Positions 18,197 through 26,760 of a DNA stretch of 64,000 nucleotides are shown one piece after another (the first letter of the stretch is position 1; each line of letters begins with the position of its first letter). Source of the DNA: an uncultured Prevotellaceae bacterium (lineage in GTDB: Bacteria; Bacteroidota; Bacteroidia; Bacteroidales; Bacteroidaceae). A program made the translations under genes and the position numbers. The stretch is from the NCBI GenBank assembly GCA_902780635.1, contig CACZGH010000010.1:136694-200693 (forward strand), read 5' to 3'. The notes below the pieces were generated by a model. That model did not search any database, was not told the origin of the DNA, and saw only the letters and a list, made by a program, of their open reading frames with translations.

Positions 18197-20542
18197 TCAT
18201 TTTGCCGTCAGTTTCAAGCGCCCGGTGGTCAGTTTGTCACCACTTACTATCACCTCTATGGATCCCGCCTTGCGTTTAGACTTGATGACCAGTAGCGCAC
18301 GGCCTTTCCAAGCTTGATGAGCTGCGTCGGTGTACCGGTCAGCGTCTTTGATGTCGGCATTGCCGAAAGCCAGCAATGTGGCGGCTCCTTTCACCTGTGC
18401 GCGCAGCATAGGGTCGGCTATGGGGTTGGGGATACCGCGGGCATCCAACATCTCTACGGTGATAAACGCCAGGTCTTGGCCATCAGCCTTCAGCGACATG
18501 CGGTCGGCAGTAAGACGGATGGTATGAGCCTGCCCTGCGGTCTTCAGGGAGACGGTCTCTGCGATGCGGTCCTCCTCACAGCCCTCAGCCCGGAGCGTCC
18601 CCTCCTGATAAGGCAAAGAGAATAGCGCTTTGCTTTCCGTCACCTCCTTCTCGCCTACGAGTTGGTCGTTGAGATAGAGTCGCACTTTGGGATAAACCGT
18701 ATAGACCTCCACGTCGATATTTTTGCCCTCATGTCCCGGCCAGTTCCAGCACTCAAAGGTAGGCCATGTGCCCCACAGCGTCTCTTTCACTTTCCCATGA
18801 TATCCATCCGGTTCGCGTACGGCCATATACAGTCCGTTCTTTCCCTTCAATGAATCAGCGTTGTAAAGCATACTACGGTAATAGCTGATGGGCTTTCGTT
18901 TGCCCGTCAAGTCGATGTCGCCACAATATGCGGCATGCCAGGGATAGAGCGGTCTCTCCCAGTGCTCCCCCGGCACATCGCCCTCATAATACCATCTGCC
19001 GATGCCCGACTCCCCCAGATAGTCAATGGCCGTCCACACGAAATCGCCCAGCACATATTGATGATTTTTCACCTGCAGGAAATTCTGCCATGCATCACGG
19101 GGATAACTCTCAGTCTGCATGATCAGTCGGCCGGGCAAGCGCTCATGGTCACTCTCCGCATAATGAATCAGATAGTTGTAACCCACGATGTCATGCACGG
19201 CTGCAAGAGGATCATAGATGTCCCAGTCACTGTCCCACGCTGCGAGCGCAGAAGTGACCGGCCGATGCCTGTCGTCCAATTTACGACACAAGTCGGCCAT
19301 TCGGCGTGCTGTCCTGACCACCTCGATGCGTTTTCGCTCTATCACCTCATTGCCTATTGACCAGCAGAAGACACTCGGATGATTTCGGTCGCGACACACC
19401 ATGGCAGCTAAGTCTTTCTCCCACCATTCGTCAATCAGCGTTGAGTAGTCATAGTCGTTTTTTTTGTCACGCCACCCATCAAAAGCCTCATCGATGACCA
19501 ATAATCCCAATTCGTCGCAAGCCCTCAGGAATGTCTCGGATGGTGGATTATGAGCGGTACGCACCGCATTGAACCCAGCCTCTTTCATCAGTCTCACCTT
19601 GCGGTACTCAGCCTGGTCGAAGGCAGCGGCGCCCAGGATACCATTGTCATGGTGAATACACCCACCATTGAGAATGACAGGCTGGTCGTTTAGTTTCATC
19701 CCATCACCACTGTAGAACGTGATGGTGCGGAATCCTACTGTCGAGTTCAACTCATCGATCACTTGTCCGAGCCAGACGAGCTGTGTCTGCAGACGATAGA
19801 GAGCGGGATGTTCAGGCGACCACAGGTCAGGATTGGTGACCACAAACGACTGGTCGGTAGTCAGTCCTTTGCTGCTCGCCACAGCCTGCCCCTGTGGATC
19901 ATAAAGGGTATGCCTTATTGTAGGTTTTATATCTGTATGATCATCATCTATAAATGGTGCGTCCACCCTCACGGACCAAGCCACGCTTTGCTTTACACTG
20001 CGCACATACAACCCCCACTCATCGAGATGCTGGCGATTGGTGGTCATCAGCCATACATGCCGATAGATGCCCGACCCGCTGTACCATCTACAGTTTTTCT
20101 GCTGTGAGTTGTCAACACTGACCACCACCACATTGGTGCCCATCTTCACGAAGGGAGTGATGTCGACGAAGAACGAGGAATAGCCGTAAGGATGCCCTCC
20201 GGCATATTGTCCATTGACCTCCACTCTTGCGTTCATATAGACCCCCTCGAAATAGAGGCGCAGCGTCTTGTTTTGATATTCACTACCCAGCGTAAATGTC
20301 TTGCGATACCACCCTTTTCCTGTGGGCAGATAGGCACCGTCATTGCCAGCTGGTGCGTCTTTGTCAAAATCGCCTTCTATGCTCCAGTCGTGTGGCAAAT
20401 CGACTGCCTGCCACTTGGTGCTGTCATTGAGTGCGAACTGCCAGTCGAAATCAAACAACTGCTTTCGCTCGATGGATTTTGCATGGATCCCTGTCATCAC
20501 AAAAATGACAGCAGTCAACATTAGTATTATTCTTCTATTCAT
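18197..20542 (-). CDS. GH2 family beta-galactosidase-like glycoside hydrolase
   Basis: The 781-residue exported enzyme (hydrophobic N-terminus ending near GIHAKS) has the GH2 order. The jelly-roll sugar-binding domain (FDWQFALND...LPHDWSIEGDFD) comes first, then an Ig-like domain and a TIM barrel with NGGCIHHDNGILG and RTAHNPPSETFLRACDELG. The acid/base is E399 (CWSIGNEV) and the likely nucleophile is E478 (MQTESYP). C-terminal beta domains (about 590-780) include a DUF4982-like and a Big-type module. It lies downstream of a sulfatase on the same strand, which suggests degradation of a sulfated or complex glycan. Beta-galactosidase is the usual activity; beta-glucuronidase or mannosidase remain possible. 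Confidence 0.88.
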   Translation of the reverse strand: MNRRIILMLTAVIFVMTGIHAKSIERKQLFDFDWQFALNDSTKWQAVDLPHDWSIEGDFDKDAPAGNDGAYLPTGKGWYRKTFTLGSEYQNKTLRLYFEGVYMNARVEVNGQYAGGHPYGYSSFFVDITPFVKMGTNVVVVSVDNSQQKNCRWYSGSGIYRHVWLMTTNRQHLDEWGLYVRSVKQSVAWSVRVDAPFIDDDHTDIKPTIRHTLYDPQGQAVASSKGLTTDQSFVVTNPDLWSPEHPALYRLQTQLVWLGQVIDELNSTVGFRTITFYSGDGMKLNDQPVILNGGCIHHDNGILGAAAFDQAEYRKVRLMKEAGFNAVRTAHNPPSETFLRACDELGLLVIDEAFDGWRDKKNDYDYSTLIDEWWEKDLAAMVCRDRNHPSVFCWSIGNEVIERKRIEVVRTARRMADLCRKLDDRHRPVTSALAAWDSDWDIYDPLAAVHDIVGYNYLIHYAESDHERLPGRLIMQTESYPRDAWQNFLQVKNHQYVLGDFVWTAIDYLGESGIGRWYYEGDVPGEHWERPLYPWHAAYCGDIDLTGKRKPISYYRSMLYNADSLKGKNGLYMAVREPDGYHGKVKETLWGTWPTFECWNWPGHEGKNIDVEVYTVYPKVRLYLNDQLVGEKEVTESKALFSLPYQEGTLRAEGCEEDRIAETVSLKTAGQAHTIRLTADRMSLKADGQDLAFITVEMLDARGIPNPIADPMLRAQVKGAATLLAFGNADIKDADRYTDAAHQAWKGRALLVIKSKRKAGSIEVIVSGDKLTTGRLKLTAK

Positions 20543-20552
20543 GAGAGGAATA

Positions 20553-20590
20553 AATAATTAGGAAATAGTAATAAGTAATTAGGAATTAGT
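20553..20590. repeat. AATTAGGAATTAG-type repeat between GH2 and sulfatase
   Basis: AT-rich direct repeats (ATAATTAGGAAATAG, TAATTAGGAATTAG) fill the intergenic gap. They belong to the same family as the repeats at 7425 and 28036. Confidence 0.55.
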
Positions 20591-20606
20591 AGGGAGGGGT
20601 GAATTG

Positions 20607-22013
20607 CTATTCTCCTGGCAAGGGCCAGCATGGAGATGGCGTATGCGCCTCTTTCATCAGCCTGTCAAACTCCTCGACCATCTCAGGATACTCACCGGCC
20701 AAGTCGTGGCTCTCGGTCACGTCGTCGCGCAGGTTGTAGAGTTCGAGCGGTGCATTGGCTTTCACTGTCACGCATTTCCAGTCGCCACGACGGGCAGCAC
20801 GCTGTTTTCCTGGGAACTCCCAGTAGAGCATACGATGGTCGGTATCCACCTGCTGTCCGTAGAATAGCGGCAGAATGTTGATACCATCGACTTGCTGTGG
20901 CAAATGCTCAGAGACACCTGCCAGGGCTGCGAAGGTAGGCATCATGTCGGGGAAATAGACGATGTTGTGGAGGGTCTGTACCGGCACTTTCCCTGGCTGG
21001 TTGACTATGAGCGGCACGCGTATGCCTCCCTCGTAAAGTTGTCCTTTGCGCCCTTTGAATCCCGCATTGCAGTTGAAGAGTTTGAGAGGTGCCTGTACCG
21101 CAGCCCCATTGTCAGAGGCGAAGATAACGAGTGTGTTGTCACGCAATCCCAAACGATCTAGTTCGTTGAGGAGGCGTCCGATGGCAGCGTCCATGTGTGT
21201 GATGAGAGCAGCATAGCGCTTGGTGTTCATGTCCCACGTCTCGTCGTCATACCACACCGTGTTGTCGATGATATAAGGCTCATGAGGCGCGTCGAATGCC
21301 AGGTAGAGGAAGAAAGGATTCTGTCGGTTGCGCTTGATGAACTTGATCGCGTCATCGGTGGAGAGGTCGGTGTTGTGCTTGACATGCCGGTCGTGCTTGT
21401 TGGCCTTGATATGGATAAGTTTATCGTTGTCGAAACGATAGTAGGGGTAATAATAAGGCGAGTTGGAATGAACCGTGGAGATGGTCCAACCATAGAACTC
21501 GTCGAAACCGCGGTGATTGGGTGATGCGCTAGGGTCATAGCCATCGAGATGCCATTTGTTGACCAGACATGTGCGATAGCCGGCAGCTCCCACCACAGTG
21601 GCCAAGGTAGTGTCCTCGGGCAGCAGGTTGGCTCGGCGTATGTAAGTGGTATCTCCCTTAGGGTTGATTTTCACGCCCTGAATGCCACCTACGGGACACT
21701 GATTGTCGCGGATGCGTGCATGTCCACTGGTCTTTCCTGTCATCAGCGAGCACCGCGACGGTGAACTAATACCACTGCCAGCATAGCACTGCGTGAACCG
21801 TGTGCCTGTGGCAGCGAGCCGGTCGATGTTGGGCGTTTTCACATACTCACTGCCATAGCATGAGAGGTCGCCATAGCCCATGTCGTCAGCCAGAATGAAA
21901 ATGATATTGGGTCGGTCGGGTGTAGCCTTGGTCTTAGGGTTGCCAGCTTCGACCGCTTGAGGGATGATAACCCCTGCTGCCAGCAATCCACCGTATTTGA
22001 TTGTTTTTTTCAT
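20607..22013 (-). CDS. Serine-type sulfatase
   Basis: This exported arylsulfatase-family enzyme starts at MKKTIKYGGLLAAGV; an ATG eight codons upstream gives a poorer signal peptide. The metal site RPNIIFILADDMGYGDLS is present. The formylglycine motif reads S83-S-P-S-R-C-S-L-M-T-G, so the modified residue is a serine. Such S-type sulfatases are matured by a radical-SAM anSME enzyme, which is not in this window. At 468 residues it is full length. The next gene downstream is the GH2 enzyme, suggesting joint action on a sulfated glycan (mucin or glycosaminoglycan type); the exact substrate is unknown. Confidence 0.92.
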   Translation of the reverse strand: MKKTIKYGGLLAAGVIIPQAVEAGNPKTKATPDRPNIIFILADDMGYGDLSCYGSEYVKTPNIDRLAATGTRFTQCYAGSGISSPSRCSLMTGKTSGHARIRDNQCPVGGIQGVKINPKGDTTYIRRANLLPEDTTLATVVGAAGYRTCLVNKWHLDGYDPSASPNHRGFDEFYGWTISTVHSNSPYYYPYYRFDNDKLIHIKANKHDRHVKHNTDLSTDDAIKFIKRNRQNPFFLYLAFDAPHEPYIIDNTVWYDDETWDMNTKRYAALITHMDAAIGRLLNELDRLGLRDNTLVIFASDNGAAVQAPLKLFNCNAGFKGRKGQLYEGGIRVPLIVNQPGKVPVQTLHNIVYFPDMMPTFAALAGVSEHLPQQVDGINILPLFYGQQVDTDHRMLYWEFPGKQRAARRGDWKCVTVKANAPLELYNLRDDVTESHDLAGEYPEMVEEFDRLMKEAHTPSPCWPLPGE

Positions 22014-22034
22014 CGTATAGAGGTGTTTAGATGA

Positions 22035-22042
22035 CAAAAATA
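22035..22042 (-). promoter_or_regulatory. -7-like element upstream of the sulfatase gene
   Basis: The minus strand reads TATTTTTG, matching TAnnTTTG, 22 bases before the sulfatase start codon. Confidence 0.4.
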
Positions 22043-22088
22043 ATCAAAAACTTGGGAATCTCCAAAAAATAGTATCTGTTTCTTGAAG

Positions 22089-23321
22089 TCAGAGGGCATC
22101 AATATTTGTCTTGAGCCACTGCATGCGCTTTTCTATCCACTCTTTCATGTCTTCCACATGCGTTTGATAGGCAGACTCTACTTTTTTCTCCGATGCGTTT
22201 TTGTCGCACAGGCGCCCCCAAAGCCGATTGTCAAGATAGACTTTGTGGAGAAGCAGTTGACAGTCGACATCAATACGGTCGAAAATCATCTGACGATGAG
22301 AAAAAAAGTGGTTAAACCGCTCTTTCACCTTAGCCACAAACACCGGGTCTTGAAACAGCCTTGCATACCATCTCACATTTCTGAGATAAAAATTTTCCGG
22401 CACATTAGCGACCGTATGGCCAAATTCGTTGTCTTTGTGCCCTCCAAACGCCATACTAAAGTCCCACAAAGGCCCCATCTTCAGTTTTCCACCCTTGCGC
22501 AGATGAATGAAACAACTTGTAAAAAAGGCAGCGTCGACATTTTTGGCTATCTCATTGATGATATACCATTCGACAAACGAGTCTATATCAAAGTATTTTC
22601 GGTATCCGTCTTTCTCATCTGTGAAATTCTCTGCGAAAAGTGCATCTTCTGCTTTTTGCACATATGACCTAATCTCATTGTATTCAGCAGATCCTTCTAA
22701 GACCTCAGGATAATGGATATTGATAGGATGAGTGAGGCGTGTGGTGCTAAACGTCACCTCGTGATAACGAGATTTTCCATCCACCTCCAGCAGGATTCCA
22801 TCTTCTCCTACATCCACCCTGTCTGCACCGACGTCAATGCCTTCGCCTATTTGATAGACGCCCTCATACTGTCCGTTGAGAATGAAGTCTGCGAACCAGA
22901 ACCTCGGGGTAAAGTCGAGGCTGCTCATCTCCCGCCCCATAAAGAATGCCACATCGTTTCTCATGAGCGACTTGTCATCATAATTGGCCAAGAGTACCCA
23001 TGACGCTGCCGGTTGTGGACCATTCGCCTGCATAAAAGAATAAGGCTTCTTAGGGTAAACCCAACTTGTATTGCCTCTGCCCTTGATCATGATCTCACCT
23101 GAGAGGAACATCAAATCAGAACTATATGTGATGTCTAAAATGGAATGTTGCACATACTGCCTTTTGACAGCGACCTGCTCAGGTGTTTGAATGCTGACGA
23201 TGGGGATGCCCGTGTAGGAGATGTCGCTACCCGGGATCTCCACCTGGTCATCACTGCATGAGACGAGGCAGGACAACACACAGATGAGGACTAACGTGTT
23301 TCTTGACAGGGTTGGCGACAT
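22089..23321 (-). CDS. CotH kinase family lipoprotein
   Basis: The 410-residue protein has a lipoprotein signal (CLVSC, Cys22). It shows the CotH/H pattern: KGRGNTSWVYPKKPYSF, WVLLANYDDKSLMRND, then FVEWYIINEIAKNVDAAF and KLKMGPLWDFSMAFG. CotH proteins have an atypical protein-kinase fold; spore CotH phosphorylates coat proteins, but the role in Bacteroidota envelopes is unknown. It is 17 bases downstream of the DUF2490 gene on the same strand and 75 bases upstream of the sulfatase. Whether it acts with those enzymes is not clear. Confidence 0.85.
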   Translation of the reverse strand: MSPTLSRNTLVLICVLSCLVSCSDDQVEIPGSDISYTGIPIVSIQTPEQVAVKRQYVQHSILDITYSSDLMFLSGEIMIKGRGNTSWVYPKKPYSFMQANGPQPAASWVLLANYDDKSLMRNDVAFFMGREMSSLDFTPRFWFADFILNGQYEGVYQIGEGIDVGADRVDVGEDGILLEVDGKSRYHEVTFSTTRLTHPINIHYPEVLEGSAEYNEIRSYVQKAEDALFAENFTDEKDGYRKYFDIDSFVEWYIINEIAKNVDAAFFTSCFIHLRKGGKLKMGPLWDFSMAFGGHKDNEFGHTVANVPENFYLRNVRWYARLFQDPVFVAKVKERFNHFFSHRQMIFDRIDVDCQLLLHKVYLDNRLWGRLCDKNASEKKVESAYQTHVEDMKEWIEKRMQWLKTNIDAL

Positions 23322-23338
23322 ATCGGTATGGATGAGTT

Positions 23339-24115
23339 TTAAAACTGATATTGGTAGTTCAAGCCGACAATATGACGATGTGGCTCGTAATCGTCATCTT
23401 GGTCCACATGCTGGTAACGATAAGACAGTTCGAGGGCGTTTTGCTTGTCTATTTTCCATTTCGCTCCTAGAATATAGCGTGTCTGCTCCAGCCTCCACGC
23501 ATGAAATGTCTCTAAACTCATCAAGGGTGTGACAGGCGAATGAGCGATATCATATTCTATCATCAGCCGACTGCGCAGCACATTTTTACCCTTCCCTCTG
23601 ACAAGACGTTCCGCAGCGTCGCTTTTCTGATAATAATAGTTGTATCTGCCGGCGACCACTTTCTCAGGTCGGTAAGTGTACTGCCACCGTTCACGCAGCG
23701 AAAACTTCCATCGATCCCACTTATGACTGAAAGTGAGGGAAGAAGTCACACGGTGGCGCACAATCCAGTACACCCGTTTGTTTTTCGGGTCGCCCACCTC
23801 CACAAGACCCTTTATCACATCTCTGTCATCCTCATCATAGCGAGACACATGTTTCTCATGGTCACAGAGCAGCGAATAGCCCACTGATGCTTTCATCCAC
23901 GGCCACACTTTATAATGCCCCTCCAAATGGCCTGCCCATCGGTCTGTGGCTTTCATTCTGTCACGCGTACGCATCTCTGCGCTGAAGTCGATGTTTGTCT
24001 TCTTATTGAAGACCTTTCTGACCTCAGCGGAGAGTTTGGTTCCAAAATCGTCACTTTGTGCGAGACAAAGTGATGGGAGCAGGGCTATGAGTGCGATGAA
24101 CAACCTTGTTCTCAT
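23339..24115 (-). CDS. DUF2490 family outer-membrane-like protein
   Basis: The 258-residue protein starts MRTRLFIALIALLPSLCLAQ; a GTG two codons earlier is also possible. The signal peptide is cleaved near CLAQS. The mature part is a run of alternating amphipathic beta strands (VRHRVTSSLTFSHKWDRWKFSLRERWQYTYRP ...), ending in NYQYQF with the terminal aromatic of an outer-membrane beta barrel. This matches DUF2490. It is the first gene of a minus-strand cluster with CotH. Function unknown. Confidence 0.82.
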   Translation of the reverse strand: MRTRLFIALIALLPSLCLAQSDDFGTKLSAEVRKVFNKKTNIDFSAEMRTRDRMKATDRWAGHLEGHYKVWPWMKASVGYSLLCDHEKHVSRYDEDDRDVIKGLVEVGDPKNKRVYWIVRHRVTSSLTFSHKWDRWKFSLRERWQYTYRPEKVVAGRYNYYYQKSDAAERLVRGKGKNVLRSRLMIEYDIAHSPVTPLMSLETFHAWRLEQTRYILGAKWKIDKQNALELSYRYQHVDQDDDYEPHRHIVGLNYQYQF

Positions 24116-24191
24116 GGTCACAGTAGAGTAGGATGCCGTCTTATAACAATGTGCAGACTATATTTTGGCAGCACTTGCATGTATCAATTTG

Positions 24192-24199
24192 CAAAGGTA
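24192..24199 (-). promoter_or_regulatory. -7 element for the DUF2490-CotH transcript
   Basis: The minus strand reads TACCTTTG, a TAnnTTTG match, 77 bases before the DUF2490 start. It sits back to back with the paaK promoter. Confidence 0.45.
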
Positions 24200-24302
24200 A
24201 TAAAAAAAAGCGAAATGCCCATAGCGACAAAATATGCGAATGTGAAACTTCAGTAACCTAACAAAAAAATGACGAAACGACATGATTTCAAAAAAAATTG
24301 CG

Positions 24303-24310
24303 TAATTTTG
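24303..24310 (+). promoter_or_regulatory. -7 element upstream of paaK
   Basis: TAATTTTG matches TAnnTTTG, 43 bases before the preferred paaK start at 24353. It lies inside the longer possible reading frame from 24269, which argues against that longer start. Confidence 0.45.
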
Positions 24311-24352
24311 CAAATTGATTTTAACGAAAAGCAATCATTTGAATATTTAAGC

Positions 24353-25666
24353 ATGAATTACTCACCATTCCTTCATCCAGAACTGGAGACGATGCCGAGA
24401 GAAGAACTGCGGCAACTCCAACTGGAGCGTCTGCAAAAAACCGTGCGTCACTGTATGAACGCACCTTTCTACAGAGAGAGATTTGCCGAGCTTGGCATCA
24501 CCCCCGATGACATCAAGACCCTTGATGATGTGCGAAAACTGCCGTTTACCACCAAAGACGACCTTCGTGAGCACTACCCATTCGGTCTGGCCTGTGTACC
24601 CCTGAGAGACTGTACCCGTCTGCACTCGTCGAGTGGTACGACCGGCAATCCCACTGTGGTGCTGCACACCCAGAAAGACATCGACGAATGGGCACAGGCC
24701 GTGGCCCGCTGTCTGTGGATGGTGGGAAGCCGCCCAGAGGATGTTTTTCAGAACTCTGCAGGCTATGGCATGTTCACCGCCGGTCTCGGATTCCAGTATG
24801 GTGCAGAGAAAGTGGGTATGCTGACTGTTCCCGCCGCAGCGGGCAATACGACACGTCAGATCAAATTCATCAAAGACTTCGGCACCACCGTGCTTCACGC
24901 CATCCCCAGCTATGCCTCCCGTATCTATGAGGTGATGCGCGAGGAGGGTGTAGACCCACGGCGTGACACCCAGCTGCGTGTGCTCTGCATCGGCGCCGAG
25001 CCACACAGTGAGGAGCAGCGCAAACGTATCGAGGACAACTTGGGTGTGAAAGCTTACAACTCGTATGGCATCTCAGAGATGATGGGCCCTGGTGTGGCTT
25101 TCGAATGTCCTGAGCAGAATGGTCTGCACATCTGGGAAGACTACTTCATCATAGAGATCATCGACCCCGTGACCTTAGAACCTGTAGAGGACGGCCAGGT
25201 GGGCGAGCTGGTGATCACCACCATCAACCGCGAAGCCATGCCTCTGTTGCGCTACCGCACCCGCGACCTGACCAGCATCATCCGCGGCGAGTGTCCCTGT
25301 GGACGCACTCACACCCGTCTGACCCGTCTGCAAGGCCGCAGCGACGATATGATCATCCTGAAAGGTGTCAACATCTTCCCCATCCAGATTGAAAAGATCC
25401 TGCTGAAATTCAAGGAACTGAGCACCGACTATCTCATCACCATCGAGACCGTGGACGGCAATGACACGATGACCGTGGAAGTGGAGCTGCGTGACCTCTT
25501 CACTGATGACTACCGTGTGCTTCAGAAACTGACCAAAGACATCACCCGCCTGCTGAAGGACGAGATACTCGTGACCCCGAAAGTGAAGCTGGTGCCCAAG
25601 GGTGGCATCAAGACCTCTGATGAGGGCAAGGCCGTGCGAGTGAAAGACCTGCGAAAACTTTTCTAA
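24353..25666 (+). CDS. paaK: Phenylacetate-CoA ligase
   Basis: This cytoplasmic adenylate-forming enzyme activates phenylacetate or related aryl acids to CoA thioesters. The preferred start MNYSPFLHPELETMPREEL gives 437 residues, normal for PaaK. The AMP-binding loop is SSSGTTGNP (92-100), followed by YGISEMMGPG and the C-terminal hinge and lid (RSDDMIILKGVNIFP). The ACT gene follows after 19 bases. This pair occurs in anaerobes lacking the aerobic paa pathway, where it is linked to aromatic amino-acid (2-oxoacid/aryl-CoA) metabolism; the direction of use here is inference. Confidence 0.92.
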   Translation: MNYSPFLHPELETMPREELRQLQLERLQKTVRHCMNAPFYRERFAELGITPDDIKTLDDVRKLPFTTKDDLREHYPFGLACVPLRDCTRLHSSSGTTGNPTVVLHTQKDIDEWAQAVARCLWMVGSRPEDVFQNSAGYGMFTAGLGFQYGAEKVGMLTVPAAAGNTTRQIKFIKDFGTTVLHAIPSYASRIYEVMREEGVDPRRDTQLRVLCIGAEPHSEEQRKRIEDNLGVKAYNSYGISEMMGPGVAFECPEQNGLHIWEDYFIIEIIDPVTLEPVEDGQVGELVITTINREAMPLLRYRTRDLTSIIRGECPCGRTHTRLTRLQGRSDDMIILKGVNIFPIQIEKILLKFKELSTDYLITIETVDGNDTMTVEVELRDLFTDDYRVLQKLTKDITRLLKDEILVTPKVKLVPKGGIKTSDEGKAVRVKDLRKLF

Positions 25667-25685
25667 CCTTCAAACGCCATATATT

Positions 25686-26117
25686 ATGACCATACACCAA
25701 CTATCCATCTTCATGGAAAATAAGTCGGGCACGCTGCTACGCGTGCTCGACCTGCTGCGCCGTTTCGGCATCCAGATCATCGCTTCGACCATCCCCGATA
25801 CTGCCGAGAACGGTATCTACCGACTGATTTGCAGTGAGCCACTGCGTGCCTATGAAGGGCTGAAAAACGCCGACATCCCCGTGGCACTCTCTGAGGTGTT
25901 CGCATTGGAACTTGATGATGTGCCAGGGTGTGCAGCCGAAGCTGTGGGCATCCTGAGCCAGGCCAACATCAGCCTTACCTATATGTATAGCTTCCTGCTG
26001 CGTGGCAAAGGCATCTTAGTGTTCCGTCCGGATGACGCAGAACTGACCCGTGAGACCATCCTGCGCAACAACATGAAGTACATCGCAGAGAAAGACCTCT
26101 CGAAGTATAGCGCATAG
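25686..26117 (+). CDS. Tandem ACT-domain protein
   Basis: The 143-residue soluble protein has two ACT-like ligand-binding repeats: MTIHQLSIFMENKSGTLLRV (about 1-65) and VFALELDDVPGCAAEAVGIL (about 72-135). ACT domains bind amino acids as regulators. It is the conserved downstream partner of paaK in many anaerobes, so it probably senses an aromatic or branched amino acid for that pathway. The start is preceded by a short gap from paaK and is clear. Confidence 0.88.
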   Translation: MTIHQLSIFMENKSGTLLRVLDLLRRFGIQIIASTIPDTAENGIYRLICSEPLRAYEGLKNADIPVALSEVFALELDDVPGCAAEAVGILSQANISLTYMYSFLLRGKGILVFRPDDAELTRETILRNNMKYIAEKDLSKYSA

Positions 26118-26136
26118 TGCCTAAATCGCACTAAGT

Positions 26137-26733
26137 ATGACTGACCTGACAAGACCCGCAGCCCTCACCTGCGAGAACATCATCATCGTGGATGCCGACT
26201 TCGCTGACAGAGTGGCATTTGACCTCATCGTCAACTTTGAGCGAATGATAGGCCGCCCTATACCCCCTGCCGACTTGGCCCACTGGATAGACTGTGTGGC
26301 CCTGGATGGCGGTGTGCGCGAGGGCAACGGCCAGACCCAAGTGGCGCTGATACACGACAAGCGAAACGTGCGGATGGACAACTTCACTCCCAGCGTGTAC
26401 ACCGACATCGACGGCAAGGCCTTCAAAGACCATCTGGGGGAGTTTGTCATCAACACCTATACCAATGAAGACATCGTCGGCAAGGAAGACCTCTTCATCG
26501 ACATGTTGCAACTCTGCTGTGCAGCCAAAGACGTGAAACGAGTGATGGTCATCCCCGACGACAGTTATTACGACACCATCCGCCATACCATGAGCCGTGT
26601 GGACGACGACCACCAACGAGTGACCGTCTTCGCCATGCAACCCATGCCAGGCGGCAACTTCCGTCAAGAAATCCTTGGCTACTCTCTGATGAGCGCCCTG
26701 GGTATCAAGGCGGAGGAACTCTCAACCCGATAA
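26137..26733 (+). CDS. Conserved Bacteroidales protein of unknown function
   Basis: The 198-residue soluble protein has no signal peptide. It is acidic, with the segments ENIIIVDADFADRVAFDLIVNFERMIGRP, FIDMLQLCCAAKDVKRVMVIPDD and VTVFAMQPMPGG. I think it belongs to a Bacteroidales-restricted DUF (DUF6621-like), but I cannot confirm that. It sits between the ACT gene and the carboxynorspermidine-type dehydrogenase with short gaps, so it is probably co-transcribed. Function unknown. Confidence 0.75.
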   Translation: MTDLTRPAALTCENIIIVDADFADRVAFDLIVNFERMIGRPIPPADLAHWIDCVALDGGVREGNGQTQVALIHDKRNVRMDNFTPSVYTDIDGKAFKDHLGEFVINTYTNEDIVGKEDLFIDMLQLCCAAKDVKRVMVIPDDSYYDTIRHTMSRVDDDHQRVTVFAMQPMPGGNFRQEILGYSLMSALGIKAEELSTR

Positions 26734-26760
26734 CTCAAAAAAACTAAAAATCTCACCAAC

